A DNA stretch of 64,000 bases from Paratractidigestivibacter sp963605405 (GCA_963605405.1 CAVCUP010000010.1:21834-85833), one strand, 5' to 3'. Shown: positions 50,070 through 58,643, counted from the stretch's first letter. Numbers and translations are program-made. Notes: a model not told the origin generated them from the letters alone.

Positions 50070-51104
50070 TTAGTAGCGCTTGCCGTAACCGCCGCGATCG
50101 CCGCCGCGACGATCGTCACGGCCGCCGCGGTTGCCGCCGAAGCCGCCGCGACGGTCGTCACGGCCGCCGAACCCGCCGCGACCGCCGCGGTCGTTGCGGT
50201 CGAAGCCGCCGCGGTTGCCGCCGAAGCCGCCGCGACGGTCGTCACGGCCGCCACGGTCGAAGCCGCCGCGACCGCCGCGGTCGTCACGGCCGCCGAATCC
50301 GCCGCGGCCACCGCGATCGCCGCCGCGACGGTCGTCGCGACCGCCGAAGCCGCCACGGCCGCCGCGGTCGCCACCACGGGCACCGAAGCCGCCGCGACCG
50401 CCGCGGTCACCGCCGCGCGGGCCGCCGAAGCCGCCTCGGCCACCGCGGTCGTCACGGCCGCCGAAGCCGCCGCGGTTGCCGCCGAAGCCGCCGCGCGGGC
50501 CGCGGTCGTCGTTGTCCAGGCCCATCTTCTGAAGCGGCTCAATGATCTTGTCGAGCGCAGCGAAAATCTCGTCAAGCTCCTCGTCGGTGAGCTCGGGCAC
50601 GTAGCCGATGGTCTTAAGGCCCTGAGCAGCGGCGGCGTCGGCCGCACCCTCCTCAGCGGAGACCAGGACGGCGCGCATGTCCTCCTCCTCGGGGAGCACG
50701 CGGGTCACGATGCCGTTCTTCTCAGCCTCGGCCATCATGGAGTCGAGCTCGCGCAGGCGAATGCCGAGCAGCTCAGACATCTCCTTCTGGTCCATCTGGG
50801 GCTTGAGCTCGAGAAGCTTGACCGCGCGCACCATGTTGTTAACGCGCTGGTTGCGGGCGTCCTCCTCCTCGCGCATGGCGTCCTTGCGGCCACGGAGAAG
50901 ACGGGCGGCGCGCTGGGCCTTGTCGAAGAGAATCTCGTTCTTGTCGAGCGGGGCCTCCTCGGTCTCAGGCTCCTCGGCCTCGTCGTCAGCCTCGTCCTCG
51001 TTCTCGACGACGTCCTCGTCGAGCTCCTCGTCCTCGGACACCTCGGCGTCCAGGACCTCCTCGTCCTCGGTCATGATCTCGTCGTTCTCGCTGTACTCAG
51101 ACAT
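50070..51104 (-). CDS. Acidic/winged-helix protein with a long C-terminal RGG-repeat tail
   Basis: The 344-residue protein has three parts: a very acidic leader (residues 1-55), a helical MarR-like or winged-helix region (about 56-190, with NQRVNNMVRAVKLLELKP and DQKEMSELLGIRLRELDSMM), and a tail of about 145 residues built from RGGFGG and GGRDDR repeats. RGG tails in eukaryotic and some bacterial proteins bind RNA and promote phase separation. An RNA-binding or nucleoid role is inferred. I do not know a named family. GAAGGAG lies upstream of the ATG at 51104. The tail is coded by GC-rich repetitive DNA and may vary in length between strains. Confidence 0.8.
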   Translation of the reverse strand: MSEYSENDEIMTEDEEVLDAEVSEDEELDEDVVENEDEADDEAEEPETEEAPLDKNEILFDKAQRAARLLRGRKDAMREEEDARNQRVNNMVRAVKLLELKPQMDQKEMSELLGIRLRELDSMMAEAEKNGIVTRVLPEEEDMRAVLVSAEEGAADAAAAQGLKTIGYVPELTDEELDEIFAALDKIIEPLQKMGLDNDDRGPRGGFGGNRGGFGGRDDRGGRGGFGGPRGGDRGGRGGFGARGGDRGGRGGFGGRDDRRGGDRGGRGGFGGRDDRGGRGGFDRGGRDDRRGGFGGNRGGFDRNDRGGRGGFGGRDDRRGGFGGNRGGRDDRRGGDRGGYGKRY

Positions 51105-51451
51105 GAGTCTCCTTCTTCGCCTTCCGGCGTAAAAATGCGCCACCACTCTGCGGGCGCTTCACAAGTAAGTTAGTGTATCCCGACAAGCCATCCACCCAGG
51201 TAGACAAACTGCCCAGACACGCAGACTCCACGAGTGTGCCGGGGGCTTCTTGCCTGGATGCTCCAAACACCGCGGCAAGAGGCCCCTCTGGGCGGCCGTT
51301 CTTCTTTCGTGAGTCTGTACGCTCTTGCACCAGGGCCCGTCTCGCATGTCCGGAGAAACGAGGCCCCGCGGCACGTTTCTCCGGCTATGCGAGACGGCGT
51401 CAAAGCAAGGAGCGCCCAACTCCCGTTTCGCGGACGAAACGACCCGTCCCG
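51105..51451. other. Spacer with two stacked inverted repeats
   Basis: No gene is supported. The first repeat includes GGGGGCTTCTTGCC (51241-51254) with a complementary arm near 51274-51290. The second has 22-base arms at 51339-51360 and 51374-51395 with two mismatches. A 19-base part of the first (51238-51256) is identical to 1254-1272. Confidence 0.6.
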
Positions 51452-53035
51452 CTACGCCTGGCGATATCGCGCGAAGAAGTCCGCAAGGTCCTCCATCGAC
51501 TCGCGCAGCACCTCCATGCGCGGCAGGTAAACGATGCGGAAGTGGTCGGGCTCGCCCCAGTTGAAGCCGCGCCCGCGCGTAATGAGGATCTTCTTCTCGT
51601 GGAGCAGGTCGAGCGCGAACTGCTCGTCGTCGGTGATGTTGAACTTCTTCACGTCCATCTTCGGGAAGATATAGAACGCCGCCTTAGGCTTAACGGCAGT
51701 GATTCCATCGATGGCGTTCAGGGCTTCGTAAACGTAGTTGCGCTGCTCATAGACGCGGCCGCCCGGGCGAATGTACTCATTAACGGATTGATATCCCCCG
51801 AGTGCCGTCTGGACAATGGACTGCGCCGGCACGTTCGAGCACAGCCGCATGTTTGAGAGCATGTTCACGCCGAGCATGAAGTCCTTCATGCAGCGCAGAT
51901 TGCCAGAGAGGATCATCCAGCCGACGCGGTAGCCGCAGACCATGTGCGACTTGGAAAGGCCGGAGAACGTGACGCAGGGCAGGTCGGGGGCGAGCGACGC
52001 GATGGAGACGTGCTGGAAGCCGTCCATGATCAGGCGGTCGTATATCTCGTCGGCAAAGATCATGAGTTCGTGCCTGCGCGCGATCTCGACGATGCCCTCG
52101 AGAATCTCCTTGGAATAGACGGCGCCCGTGGGGTTGTTCGGGTTGATCACGACGATGGCCTTTGTGGCGGGGGTCACCTTCTTCTCGATGTCCTCGAGGT
52201 CCGGGTTCCACTCATTGGCCTCGTCGCAGATATAGTGGACAGGATTGCCGCCGGCGAGGGTCACGCACGCGGTCCACAGCGGGTAGTCGGGCGCGGGAAT
52301 GAGGACCTCGTCGCCGTTCTCGATGAGCGCATGCATACAGAGCTGGATAAGCTCAGAGACGCCGTTGCCGGTATAGATGTTCTTCATGTCCACGCCAGCG
52401 ATGTTGCGCAGCTGGGCATACTGCATGATCGCCTTGCGCGCCGCGAAAAGGCCCCGTGAGTCGGAATAGCCCTCGCACTCGGTGAGCTGCTGGCGCATGT
52501 CGTAGACGACCTCGTCGGGGGCGCGAAAACCGAAGGGCGCGGGGTTGCCGATGTTGAGCTTGAGGATGCGGGCCCCGTTCTCCTCCATGCGGGCGGCCTC
52601 GTCGACCACAGGGCCGCGCACGTCGTAGAGAACGTTTTCGAGCTTGCTGGACTTGTTGAACTCGCGCATGGCGGCGCTCCCTTGGTTCGTTGCGGATGAA
52701 GCGGTGCGATTCACGGCGGTGGTTGCCGCGGGCCCATCATTACGAGCGGTTTCTGGGCCTTGGTCGGAAACGGGCCCGGGGCCGGAGTTCCGGTCGAGAC
52801 TCGGCTCGGGGCCGGCGAGCTTGCCCGAAAGCCAGCCGACGTCGACGCCGAGCAGCCGTGCGAGCATCGCCATGACATCGCCGCGCGGGACGACCTTTCC
52901 GCTCACATACTGACTGACCTGGCTTTTTCCAAGCTTCTCGCCTTGTTCGGAGGCCAAGCGAATGAGGTCGGACTGCTTGAGGCCGGCCGCAGACATAGCC
53001 TCCTTGAGGCGAATCTGGAACGTACTGTAAGCCAC
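51452..53035 (-). CDS. XRE helix-turn-helix fused to a class I aminotransferase (AlaA-like)
   Basis: Residues 1-70 of this 527-residue protein form a Cro/CI-type DNA-binding domain (MAYSTFQIRLKEAMSAAGLK, then KSQVSQYVSGKVVPRGDVM). After a Gly/Pro/Asn-rich linker, residues about 120-527 form a PLP aminotransferase like alanine transaminase AlaA: YTGNGVSELIQLCMHALI, PDYPLWTACVTLAGG, VINPNNPTGAVYS, FADEIYDRL, and the PLP Lys in SGLSKSHMVCGYRVGW. The fusion suggests a bifunctional enzyme-repressor. Four GTTCAATTT-type boxes lie directly upstream, consistent with autoregulation. Confidence 0.92.
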   Translation of the reverse strand: MAYSTFQIRLKEAMSAAGLKQSDLIRLASEQGEKLGKSQVSQYVSGKVVPRGDVMAMLARLLGVDVGWLSGKLAGPEPSLDRNSGPGPVSDQGPETARNDGPAATTAVNRTASSATNQGSAAMREFNKSSKLENVLYDVRGPVVDEAARMEENGARILKLNIGNPAPFGFRAPDEVVYDMRQQLTECEGYSDSRGLFAARKAIMQYAQLRNIAGVDMKNIYTGNGVSELIQLCMHALIENGDEVLIPAPDYPLWTACVTLAGGNPVHYICDEANEWNPDLEDIEKKVTPATKAIVVINPNNPTGAVYSKEILEGIVEIARRHELMIFADEIYDRLIMDGFQHVSIASLAPDLPCVTFSGLSKSHMVCGYRVGWMILSGNLRCMKDFMLGVNMLSNMRLCSNVPAQSIVQTALGGYQSVNEYIRPGGRVYEQRNYVYEALNAIDGITAVKPKAAFYIFPKMDVKKFNITDDEQFALDLLHEKKILITRGRGFNWGEPDHFRIVYLPRMEVLRESMEDLADFFARYRQA

Positions 53036-53048
53036 GGGCTTCTCCGTA

Positions 53049-53164
53049 AGTTCAATTTAGGGACACGCGCGGTGCCCTAGAGTTCAATTTCTCACTGTTT
53101 CTGACGGCACTATAGCACGCTGAAATTGAACTATTAGATAGAACCCTCGGAAATGTTCAATTTT
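53049..53164. promoter_or_regulatory. Four GTTCAATTT boxes upstream of the XRE-aminotransferase gene
   Basis: AGTTCAATTT occurs at 53049-53058 and 53081-53090, its reverse complement AAATTGAACT at 53123-53132, and GTTCAATTTT at 53155-53164. This clustering within about 130 bases upstream of the XRE-fusion gene suggests operators for its DNA-binding domain. Confidence 0.7.
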
Positions 53165-53230
53165 AGAGGCGCGACACGGCGAAAAGTCGCGGACAGCCAT
53201 TCGAACCGCGCGGCAGCCCCAGCGCACCCT

Positions 53231-53380
53231 GCAACCAAACTTCGACTTTGCGGCAAGCTTTACCGGTTTTGGCGCTCGAAGGAGGCCGCAAAGGGCGCTC
53301 TCGAGTCTCGAAACGCCCCTTGAAGCCTTTCAATAGAACCGCATGGCATGAATTCTGCCGCAAAGTCGAAGTTTGGTTGC
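53231..53380. repeat. 150-base element with perfect 25-base inverted ends
   Basis: Bases 53231-53255 are the exact reverse complement of 53356-53380, with 100 bases between. The interior itself has a weaker pair (AAGGGCG with CGCCCCTT around 53291-53322). It lies in a gene-free spacer and could form a very stable hairpin. The whole is compatible with a miniature inverted-repeat element or a structured RNA. Confidence 0.85.
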
Positions 53381-53467
53381 ACACACCCCAATGCGGGCGC
53401 CCGCATCCGCCGGAACACGGCAAAGGCCCGTGCCCCCAGCCGCGCTCGGCACCCCGCAAAAGAGGCG

Positions 53468-54307
53468 CTACCGCTCCTTACGGAGCGTGCGCAGCATGTG
53501 ACGAGGAACCGCGTGCAGGGCGCACGGGCCGATGACCTGCCCGGCAGCGGCCTTCGCGGCATCGGAGCCGTTGCTCATGGCGTAGGCATGCCCAAAATCC
53601 GAGAAGCGCTCAAGCATCCGGATGTCATTGCCCCCGTCGCCGTAGACCGCGACCTCGTCCTGGGAGACGCCCAGGTAGCGAGCCAGCCACGCCACCGCCT
53701 CGCCCTTGTTCACCCAACGGCACGTGACCTCGAGCATCGAGGGGTCAAAGGGCGCGTTGACCACCTCGCCCGACCAATCGGCGATGAACGCCGCAATCTC
53801 GCGTGCCTCCCCCAGCCTGCGAATATGACCGTTGACCTTGCATACGTCCAGCGCGGCTATGTCCTCAGGCGAGCAGTCGTACACGTGCTCGGGGCCGCCC
53901 GTCGCGCTCATGCCGCGCATGACCACCTTGCGCCACAGCGGCATATGGCCGAAGGCGGCGGCGTGCTGCTCCTCTGTGCCGGTGTGGTAAGTGCGCTCGG
54001 CCGTGATGTAGTCGAGCTGCGCCTTCGGGAACGCCCGCACGAGACCCTCGATGAACTCGCCCGGCATCGTCGCCGTGCGCACGACCTGGCCACTCTCGTC
54101 GAGTACGATTGAGCCGTTAGCGCAAACCACAGCCACGTTGCCCTCGAAGCCGAGCGCCCGGTTCGACCGGAGCGTCCGGCCCGTTGCTATGGAGAAGTGA
54201 GCGCCCGCCGCGCGGACCTTCCGCAGCGAGCCCAAGATCACAGGGTCCGTGACGTGCAGCGCGTTGAGCAGCGTCCCGTCCAGGTCGGCGGCAAACAGCT
54301 TGATCAT
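53468..54307 (-). CDS. HAD-superfamily hydrolase, Cof type
   Basis: The 279-residue protein has HAD motif I LFAADLDGTLLNA, motif II SIATGRT, and motif IV YGDGGNDIRMLERF, with the large C2-type cap of Cof phosphatases between. Substrates are usually sugar or nucleotide phosphates; the specific one is unknown. The ATG at 54307 has GGGGAG upstream and motif I begins five residues in; longer frames add no family sequence. Confidence 0.93.
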   Translation of the reverse strand: MIKLFAADLDGTLLNALHVTDPVILGSLRKVRAAGAHFSIATGRTLRSNRALGFEGNVAVVCANGSIVLDESGQVVRTATMPGEFIEGLVRAFPKAQLDYITAERTYHTGTEEQHAAAFGHMPLWRKVVMRGMSATGGPEHVYDCSPEDIAALDVCKVNGHIRRLGEAREIAAFIADWSGEVVNAPFDPSMLEVTCRWVNKGEAVAWLARYLGVSQDEVAVYGDGGNDIRMLERFSDFGHAYAMSNGSDAAKAAAGQVIGPCALHAVPRHMLRTLRKER

Positions 54308-54430
54308 GCGCTTCTCCCCATTTCTTCGGATACGGCCCCGTGCAAACGCGCCCAAGGCCCAAACGGTCCTCAGTCTAGCGAGACTTTGCGCTACGATGCA
54401 TCCAGCGCACACGACAAACAACGGGAAACC

Positions 54431-55207
54431 ATGAACGACATAGCCGGTTACTTACTCTCCAACAAGCCCTGGATAAGCCTTGCCGCCATCGCGATCGCAG
54501 CCTTCTGCTGGTCCCGGTTCGAGGAGCTTGTGCGCAACCACGCGGCAAGAAGCTCTGAGGAGTCGCGCGCCGCGAGCCTCAACGTCATGCTCGTGGTGGG
54601 CAAGAGCGCGCTCTTCTGCGCGGTCGCGCTCTTCGTCTTCGCGGTCAACGGCGTTGACGTGGCCGGCATCGCGGCGAGCCTCGGAGTGGCCGGCATCATC
54701 GTCGGCTTCGCGCTGCAAGACCTGCTCAAGGACCTGATCATGGGCGTGACCATCATCTGGGACGGCTACTACGCGGTGGGCGATGTCGTGCGTTACGGCA
54801 GCTATGAAGGCGTGGTCGTGGCCCTGAACTTCAAGAGCACGAAGCTGCGAGACATCAAGACCGGAAACATCGTCTCCGTGAGCAACCGAGAGATCGCCCA
54901 GGCGGAGGTCATGTCCGACTGGCTCGACATCTGTCTCTCGTTGGGATACGAGGTTGCCGCCGAGGATGCCCGCGGCCTCGCAGGCGAGTTCGCCCGCCGC
55001 GCCTGCGACCTCGAGAACGTGACCTCCGCCGAGTTCTGCGGCACCCAGGAGCTGGGCACGAGCAGCGTCGGCTACCTCGTGCGCCTCCACTGCGACCCCG
55101 CGACGCGCTACGCGACCCGCCGCGAGGCGCAGGGCCTTATGCAGGACCTCTATGCCGAGCGCGGCTTCTCTTTCCCGTACGAGCGCCTCGAGGTCGCGCA
55201 GGTCTAG
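54431..55207 (+). CDS. Small-conductance mechanosensitive channel (MscS family)
   Basis: The 258-residue protein has two or three hydrophobic helices, the pore helix VAGIAASLGVAGIIVGFALQ followed by DLLKDLIMGVTIIWDGYYAVGD, then the beta domain (LRDIKTGNIVSVSNREIAQ). This is the core MscS fold, slightly short. It opens under membrane tension to protect against osmotic downshock. The ATG at 54431 lies close to a weak GGGAAA ribosome site. Confidence 0.92.
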   Translation: MNDIAGYLLSNKPWISLAAIAIAAFCWSRFEELVRNHAARSSEESRAASLNVMLVVGKSALFCAVALFVFAVNGVDVAGIAASLGVAGIIVGFALQDLLKDLIMGVTIIWDGYYAVGDVVRYGSYEGVVVALNFKSTKLRDIKTGNIVSVSNREIAQAEVMSDWLDICLSLGYEVAAEDARGLAGEFARRACDLENVTSAEFCGTQELGTSSVGYLVRLHCDPATRYATRREAQGLMQDLYAERGFSFPYERLEVAQV

Positions 55208-55220
55208 GAGGTCCCGCCGT

Positions 55221-55811
55221 ATGCTCAACATCGTCCTTTACCAGCCGGAGATACCCGCGAACACGGGAAACATCGGGCGCACCTGCGTGGTCACGGGATC
55301 GCGCCTGCACTTGATCGGGCCCCTAGGCTTCTCGCTGGAAGACAAGAAGCTCCACCGCGCGGGGCTCGGGTACTGGCGCAGCCTCGACGTGCGGGTTTAT
55401 GGCGGATGGGCCGAATTTCTGCGAGTCAACGGTCTCGCGTCGGCCTCCGACGGGCGCCTGCATTACCTCACCAAGAAGGCACGGCGCACCTACGCCGAGT
55501 CCATCTACGACGACGGCGATTTCCTGGTCTTCGGCAAGGAGTCGACCGGAATCCCCGAGGAGCTCCTGGCCGAGGCCCCGAGGCGCTGCGAGCGCATCCC
55601 GATGCTGCGCGACTCCGCCGCCATCACCGACGCGGGCGACTGGGCCGAGCCGGCCGGACAGGCCGGGGGCCACCCCATCCTGCGCCAAGACATCTGCGGC
55701 AACTTCATCGACCCCGACGACTACCGCATCAGCGCGCTCAATCTCTCCAACGCCGCCGCCGTCGTCCTGTACGAGGCCCTGCGCCAAACCGGGTTCCCCA
55801 GAATGGAATAG
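55221..55811 (+). CDS. trmL: tRNA (cytidine(34)-2'-O)-methyltransferase TrmL-like
   Basis: The 196-residue SpoU-family protein has MLNIVLYQPEIPANTGNIGR, a SAM-binding knot region FGKESTGIPEELL and RISALNLSNAAAVVLYEAL. TrmL methylates the wobble base of some leucine tRNAs. It is about 35 residues longer than typical TrmL because of an insertion (DAGDWAEPAGQAGG) before the last motif. GGAGG lies nine bases before the ATG at 55221, 13 bases after the MscS gene. Confidence 0.92.
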   Translation: MLNIVLYQPEIPANTGNIGRTCVVTGSRLHLIGPLGFSLEDKKLHRAGLGYWRSLDVRVYGGWAEFLRVNGLASASDGRLHYLTKKARRTYAESIYDDGDFLVFGKESTGIPEELLAEAPRRCERIPMLRDSAAITDAGDWAEPAGQAGGHPILRQDICGNFIDPDDYRISALNLSNAAAVVLYEALRQTGFPRME

Positions 55812-55861
55812 GCGCCCAGGGCAAGAGGCCTCCACCTTTCCCGTTGCGATGCCGGCCGGCA

Positions 55862-55897
55862 AAAAGGGCCGCCCGGTGCAAACACCAGACGGCCCCT
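55862..55897 (-). terminator. Terminator of the deformylase-like gene
   Basis: A GGGCCG...CGGCCC stem with a short AAACA-containing loop is followed, reading leftward, by five T. It lies 28 bases beyond the stop codon of the deformylase-like gene. Confidence 0.85.
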
Positions 55898-55924
55898 CGC
55901 TAACCTGCGGGCAGAAGGCGCGGT

Positions 55925-56350
55925 CTAGACCAGCTTGCCCTTGCAGTGGTCGATCATGTGCTGGACCATCTGGGCCTCCCAGCCGAGGAAGTCCTTCTTG
56001 CGCGCAACAAGCTTGCCGTCAACGAGCTCCTGGTAGGAGACCTTGGCCTTGACGAAGCGGGTCACGCGGCTCTCGCCCTCATGCGTCATGCAGCTCTCCA
56101 CGAGCTTCTGCGGGCCGAGACCCATAAGAAGCCTCGGATTGTAGAGCACGTGGTCCTTCTCGTCGTCGCCCTTGTACACGACGACGGCGCGAGCGACGCC
56201 GATCTGGTTGGCGGCGAGGCACACGGCATCCTCGAGCGAGTTCATGGTGTCGATGAGGTCCTGGGCGAGCTCGGCGTCGTCTGCGGTCGCGGCCTCGCAG
56301 GCCTGGGAGAGAACGGCATCGTCGCCGCTCACGAGTTCCTTGACGGACAT
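55925..56350 (-). CDS. Peptide deformylase-like protein lacking the catalytic Glu
   Basis: The 141-residue protein follows the short anaerobe-type deformylase layout: motif 1 CLAANQIGVA at about 44-53, motif 2 ESCMTHEGES with Cys87, and motif 3 QHMIDHC at 130-136. The canonical motif 3 is HExDH; here the catalytic Glu is replaced by Met132, while both metal-binding His and the metal-binding Cys remain. It may bind metal but deformylate poorly or not at all, and a second true deformylase would be expected elsewhere. AAAGGAAACCAC precedes the ATG at 56350. Confidence 0.88.
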   Translation of the reverse strand: MSVKELVSGDDAVLSQACEAATADDAELAQDLIDTMNSLEDAVCLAANQIGVARAVVVYKGDDEKDHVLYNPRLLMGLGPQKLVESCMTHEGESRVTRFVKAKVSYQELVDGKLVARKKDFLGWEAQMVQHMIDHCKGKLV

Positions 56351-56464
56351 GTGGTTTCCTTTCGAGCGAATTGGCGCAGGTATTCGCGCCATAAGCGGCG
56401 TTGAGTATATCATTGCCGTGCCAGTGCCGTTTTTGGGCCGAGGCCCGAGCAGGAGGGGTGCGCG

Positions 56465-57127
56465 TTGCCGCAGGAAAAGAAGATAGTCAAGGCCGAGCGC
56501 GCCTGCGAGGCGTGCCGCCGCCTCAACGAGAAGTACGGCCCCGTCGAGTGCTTCCTCGACCACTCCAGCCCCTTCCGGCTCGTCATCTCCGTGCTTCTCT
56601 CTGCACAGACCACGGACGCGCAGGTAAACCGCGTAACGCCCGGGCTCTTCGAGCGCTTCCCCACCCCGGAGGCGATGGCCGCCGCCTCGCCCGCAGAGGT
56701 CGCCGAGCTCATCCGAAGCCTCGGGTTCTACAAGACCAAGGCCCGCCACTGCGTCGAGTGCGCCCAGTCGATCGCCGGCGACTTCGGCGGCGAGGTCCCG
56801 AGCACGATGGCCGAGCTCACGAGCCTTCCGGGCGTGGGGCGCAAGACCGCCAACATCGTGCTCAACGTGGCCTTCGGCAAGGTCGAGGGAATCGCGGTGG
56901 ACACGCACGTCAACCGCATCGCGCACCGGCTCGCGCTCTCGCCCAAGACCCACGAGAAGGAGCCGCTCAAGACCGAGCAGGACCTCCTGGCCCTTCTGCC
57001 GCGCGAGCTTTGGCGAGACGTGAACCACCAGTGGATCAGCCACGGGCGCGACACCTGCACGGCGCGCTCGCCCAAATGCGAGGGCTGCGCGCTGGAAGAC
57101 ATCTGCCCGAGCGCACACCGCTGCTAG
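56465..57127 (+). CDS. nth: Endonuclease III
   Basis: The 220-residue protein has LLSAQTTDAQVNRV, the helix-hairpin-helix LPGVGRKTANIVL with the catalytic Lys, VDTHVNRIAHRL with the catalytic Asp, and a C-terminal four-Cys iron-sulfur loop (CTARSPKCEGCALEDIC). It removes oxidised pyrimidines and nicks DNA at abasic sites. The TTG start at 56465 has GGAGGGG seven bases upstream. Confidence 0.96.
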   Translation: MPQEKKIVKAERACEACRRLNEKYGPVECFLDHSSPFRLVISVLLSAQTTDAQVNRVTPGLFERFPTPEAMAAASPAEVAELIRSLGFYKTKARHCVECAQSIAGDFGGEVPSTMAELTSLPGVGRKTANIVLNVAFGKVEGIAVDTHVNRIAHRLALSPKTHEKEPLKTEQDLLALLPRELWRDVNHQWISHGRDTCTARSPKCEGCALEDICPSAHRC

Positions 57128-57151
57128 TCCCCAACCTTAAGGAACATCAGC

Positions 57152-58048
57152 TTGATAGCCAGCCAGATTATCGTGTGGTTCTATTTCTTCGGCCTTCTGG
57201 GCTGGGTGTTCGAGTCCCTATACTGCTCGTTCGTGGAGAAGCGCTGGTGCAACCGCGGCTTCCTCTACGGGCCCATTTGCCCTATCTACGGCCTGGGCGC
57301 CGTGAGCGCCATCGCCGTCTTCGGCAACCCAGCCGCATCGGCCTTGACGCCCCCTGCCTGGGCGGTGTTCCTTATCTGCGCTCTCGGCGCCTCTGCCATT
57401 GAGTGGTTCACCTCCATCGCCATGGAGCACGTCTTCGGCACGGTGTGGTGGGACTACTCGGACCTCCCGCTGAACATCAAGGGACGCATCTGCGCGCCGG
57501 CCGCCTGTCTCTTCGGGGCGGGAGGGCTCGCCATCGTGTATGTGGCCCTGCCCCTTGTGAGGGCGGTCACCCTGGCGACGCCGCCGCTCGCGTTCGAGGT
57601 CCTCGGCCTTTTTCTCGTGACGCTCCTCACTGCCGACACGATGCTCACCGTCGCGACCTTGACCGAGGTCGTCCGCATCGTCGAGCAGGCGGAGGCGGGC
57701 TTGAACGAGCGCGTCCAGGGCGCCGTCGACGCGGGCTCGGCCAGCGTCCGCGCCAGCGCCGAGAAGCTCCGCGAGGGCACCGGGCGCCTGCGCGAGACGG
57801 GAGCCGAGGCCGCCGCGCGCATCAAGGCGGGCGGGGACGTCGCCACCTCGCGCCTACGCGACGGCGGCGACGCCGCGAGCGAGCGCCTTCGCTATCTCGC
57901 CGGCCACATGAACGCGCGGCAGCAGCACGTGCTCCACAACGCCCGGCGCTTCCGAACGGGCCGTCTCTCCGGCACGGCGCGCCGGCTCGAGGGCGCCATC
58001 GACGCAATACTGGCCGCACGAAACAAGAAAGGCGGGCAAGACGAGTGA
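57152..58048 (+). CDS. Putative ABC-type permease CmpB-like membrane protein with coiled-coil tail
   Basis: The 298-residue protein has five or six hydrophobic segments over residues 1-175 and the family signatures GLLGWVFESLYCSFVEKRW and RGFLYGPICPIYGLGAV, then EHVFGTVWWDYSDLPLNIKGRI, found in the ABC_trans_CmpB group of Gram-positive membrane proteins. Residues about 175-290 form a charged, Ala/Arg-rich helical tail (EKLREGTGRLRETGAEAAAR). Transport function is not proven. The TTG start at 57152 has AAGGA eight bases upstream, 24 bases after nth. Confidence 0.82.
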   Translation: MIASQIIVWFYFFGLLGWVFESLYCSFVEKRWCNRGFLYGPICPIYGLGAVSAIAVFGNPAASALTPPAWAVFLICALGASAIEWFTSIAMEHVFGTVWWDYSDLPLNIKGRICAPAACLFGAGGLAIVYVALPLVRAVTLATPPLAFEVLGLFLVTLLTADTMLTVATLTEVVRIVEQAEAGLNERVQGAVDAGSASVRASAEKLREGTGRLRETGAEAAARIKAGGDVATSRLRDGGDAASERLRYLAGHMNARQQHVLHNARRFRTGRLSGTARRLEGAIDAILAARNKKGGQDE

Positions 58049-58491
58049 GACCCGATACCCGTAAACGATTCAATGCCCTGGTAGACGAGCTTAGCGACGC
58101 CGCCCGCGTGCCCGTTATGCGCGAATGCGTTCAGCACGGCCGCGTAAGCACCTGGGACCACTGCGTGCGCGTCGCGGGATGCGCGGTCTCGCTCGGAGAG
58201 ATGCTCCGCCTACGCGTAAGCGACCGAGAGCTTGTGCGCGCCGCGCTTCTCCACGACTACTTCCTCTACGACTGGCACGAGCCGAACCACACCAAGCACG
58301 CTACCATGCATCCCGTGTTCGCCCTGGAGAACGCGCGCGAGGACTTCGAACTCACGCCGCTCGAAGAGAACGCGATCGCCTCGCACATGTGGCCGTTGCC
58401 GCCGAGCCGCATGCCGAGAAGCCGTGAGGCTTGGCTCATCTGCGCCGCAGATAAATGGTGCTCCCTCGGCGAGACCTTCTTCATGCGGTAA
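58045..58491 (+). CDS. HD-domain phosphohydrolase-like protein
   Basis: The 148-residue protein has STWDHCVRVAGCAVSLGEML and the metal-binding HD pair in RAALLHDYFLYDWH, followed by TKHATMHPVFALENA and LICAADKWCSLGE with a further Asp. This is the compact HD fold of phosphohydrolases acting on nucleotides or related compounds. The GTG start overlaps the previous stop codon (GTGA), so it is co-translated with the CmpB-like gene. Confidence 0.88.
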   Translation: MRPDTRKRFNALVDELSDAARVPVMRECVQHGRVSTWDHCVRVAGCAVSLGEMLRLRVSDRELVRAALLHDYFLYDWHEPNHTKHATMHPVFALENAREDFELTPLEENAIASHMWPLPPSRMPRSREAWLICAADKWCSLGETFFMR

Positions 58492-58643
58492 GGAGCGCCC
58501 CTCGCACGGCGTCGCCTCGGGGCGCTTCCCCGCCTTCAATAAAACTGGGCGGCGTCATGTCGGGGCCTCTCGGCGCCTCCAGTTACCGGATGGCGCTCTT
58601 TTGGGACCCGCGGGATGCCCGACCGCCCCGCCGAGAAGAGGCG

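Noticed and set aside
50100..50520. CRISPR or minisatellite in the RGG gene
   Set aside because: The repetition follows codons for RGG and GGRDD residues within an intact coding region with a ribosome site; it is protein repetition.
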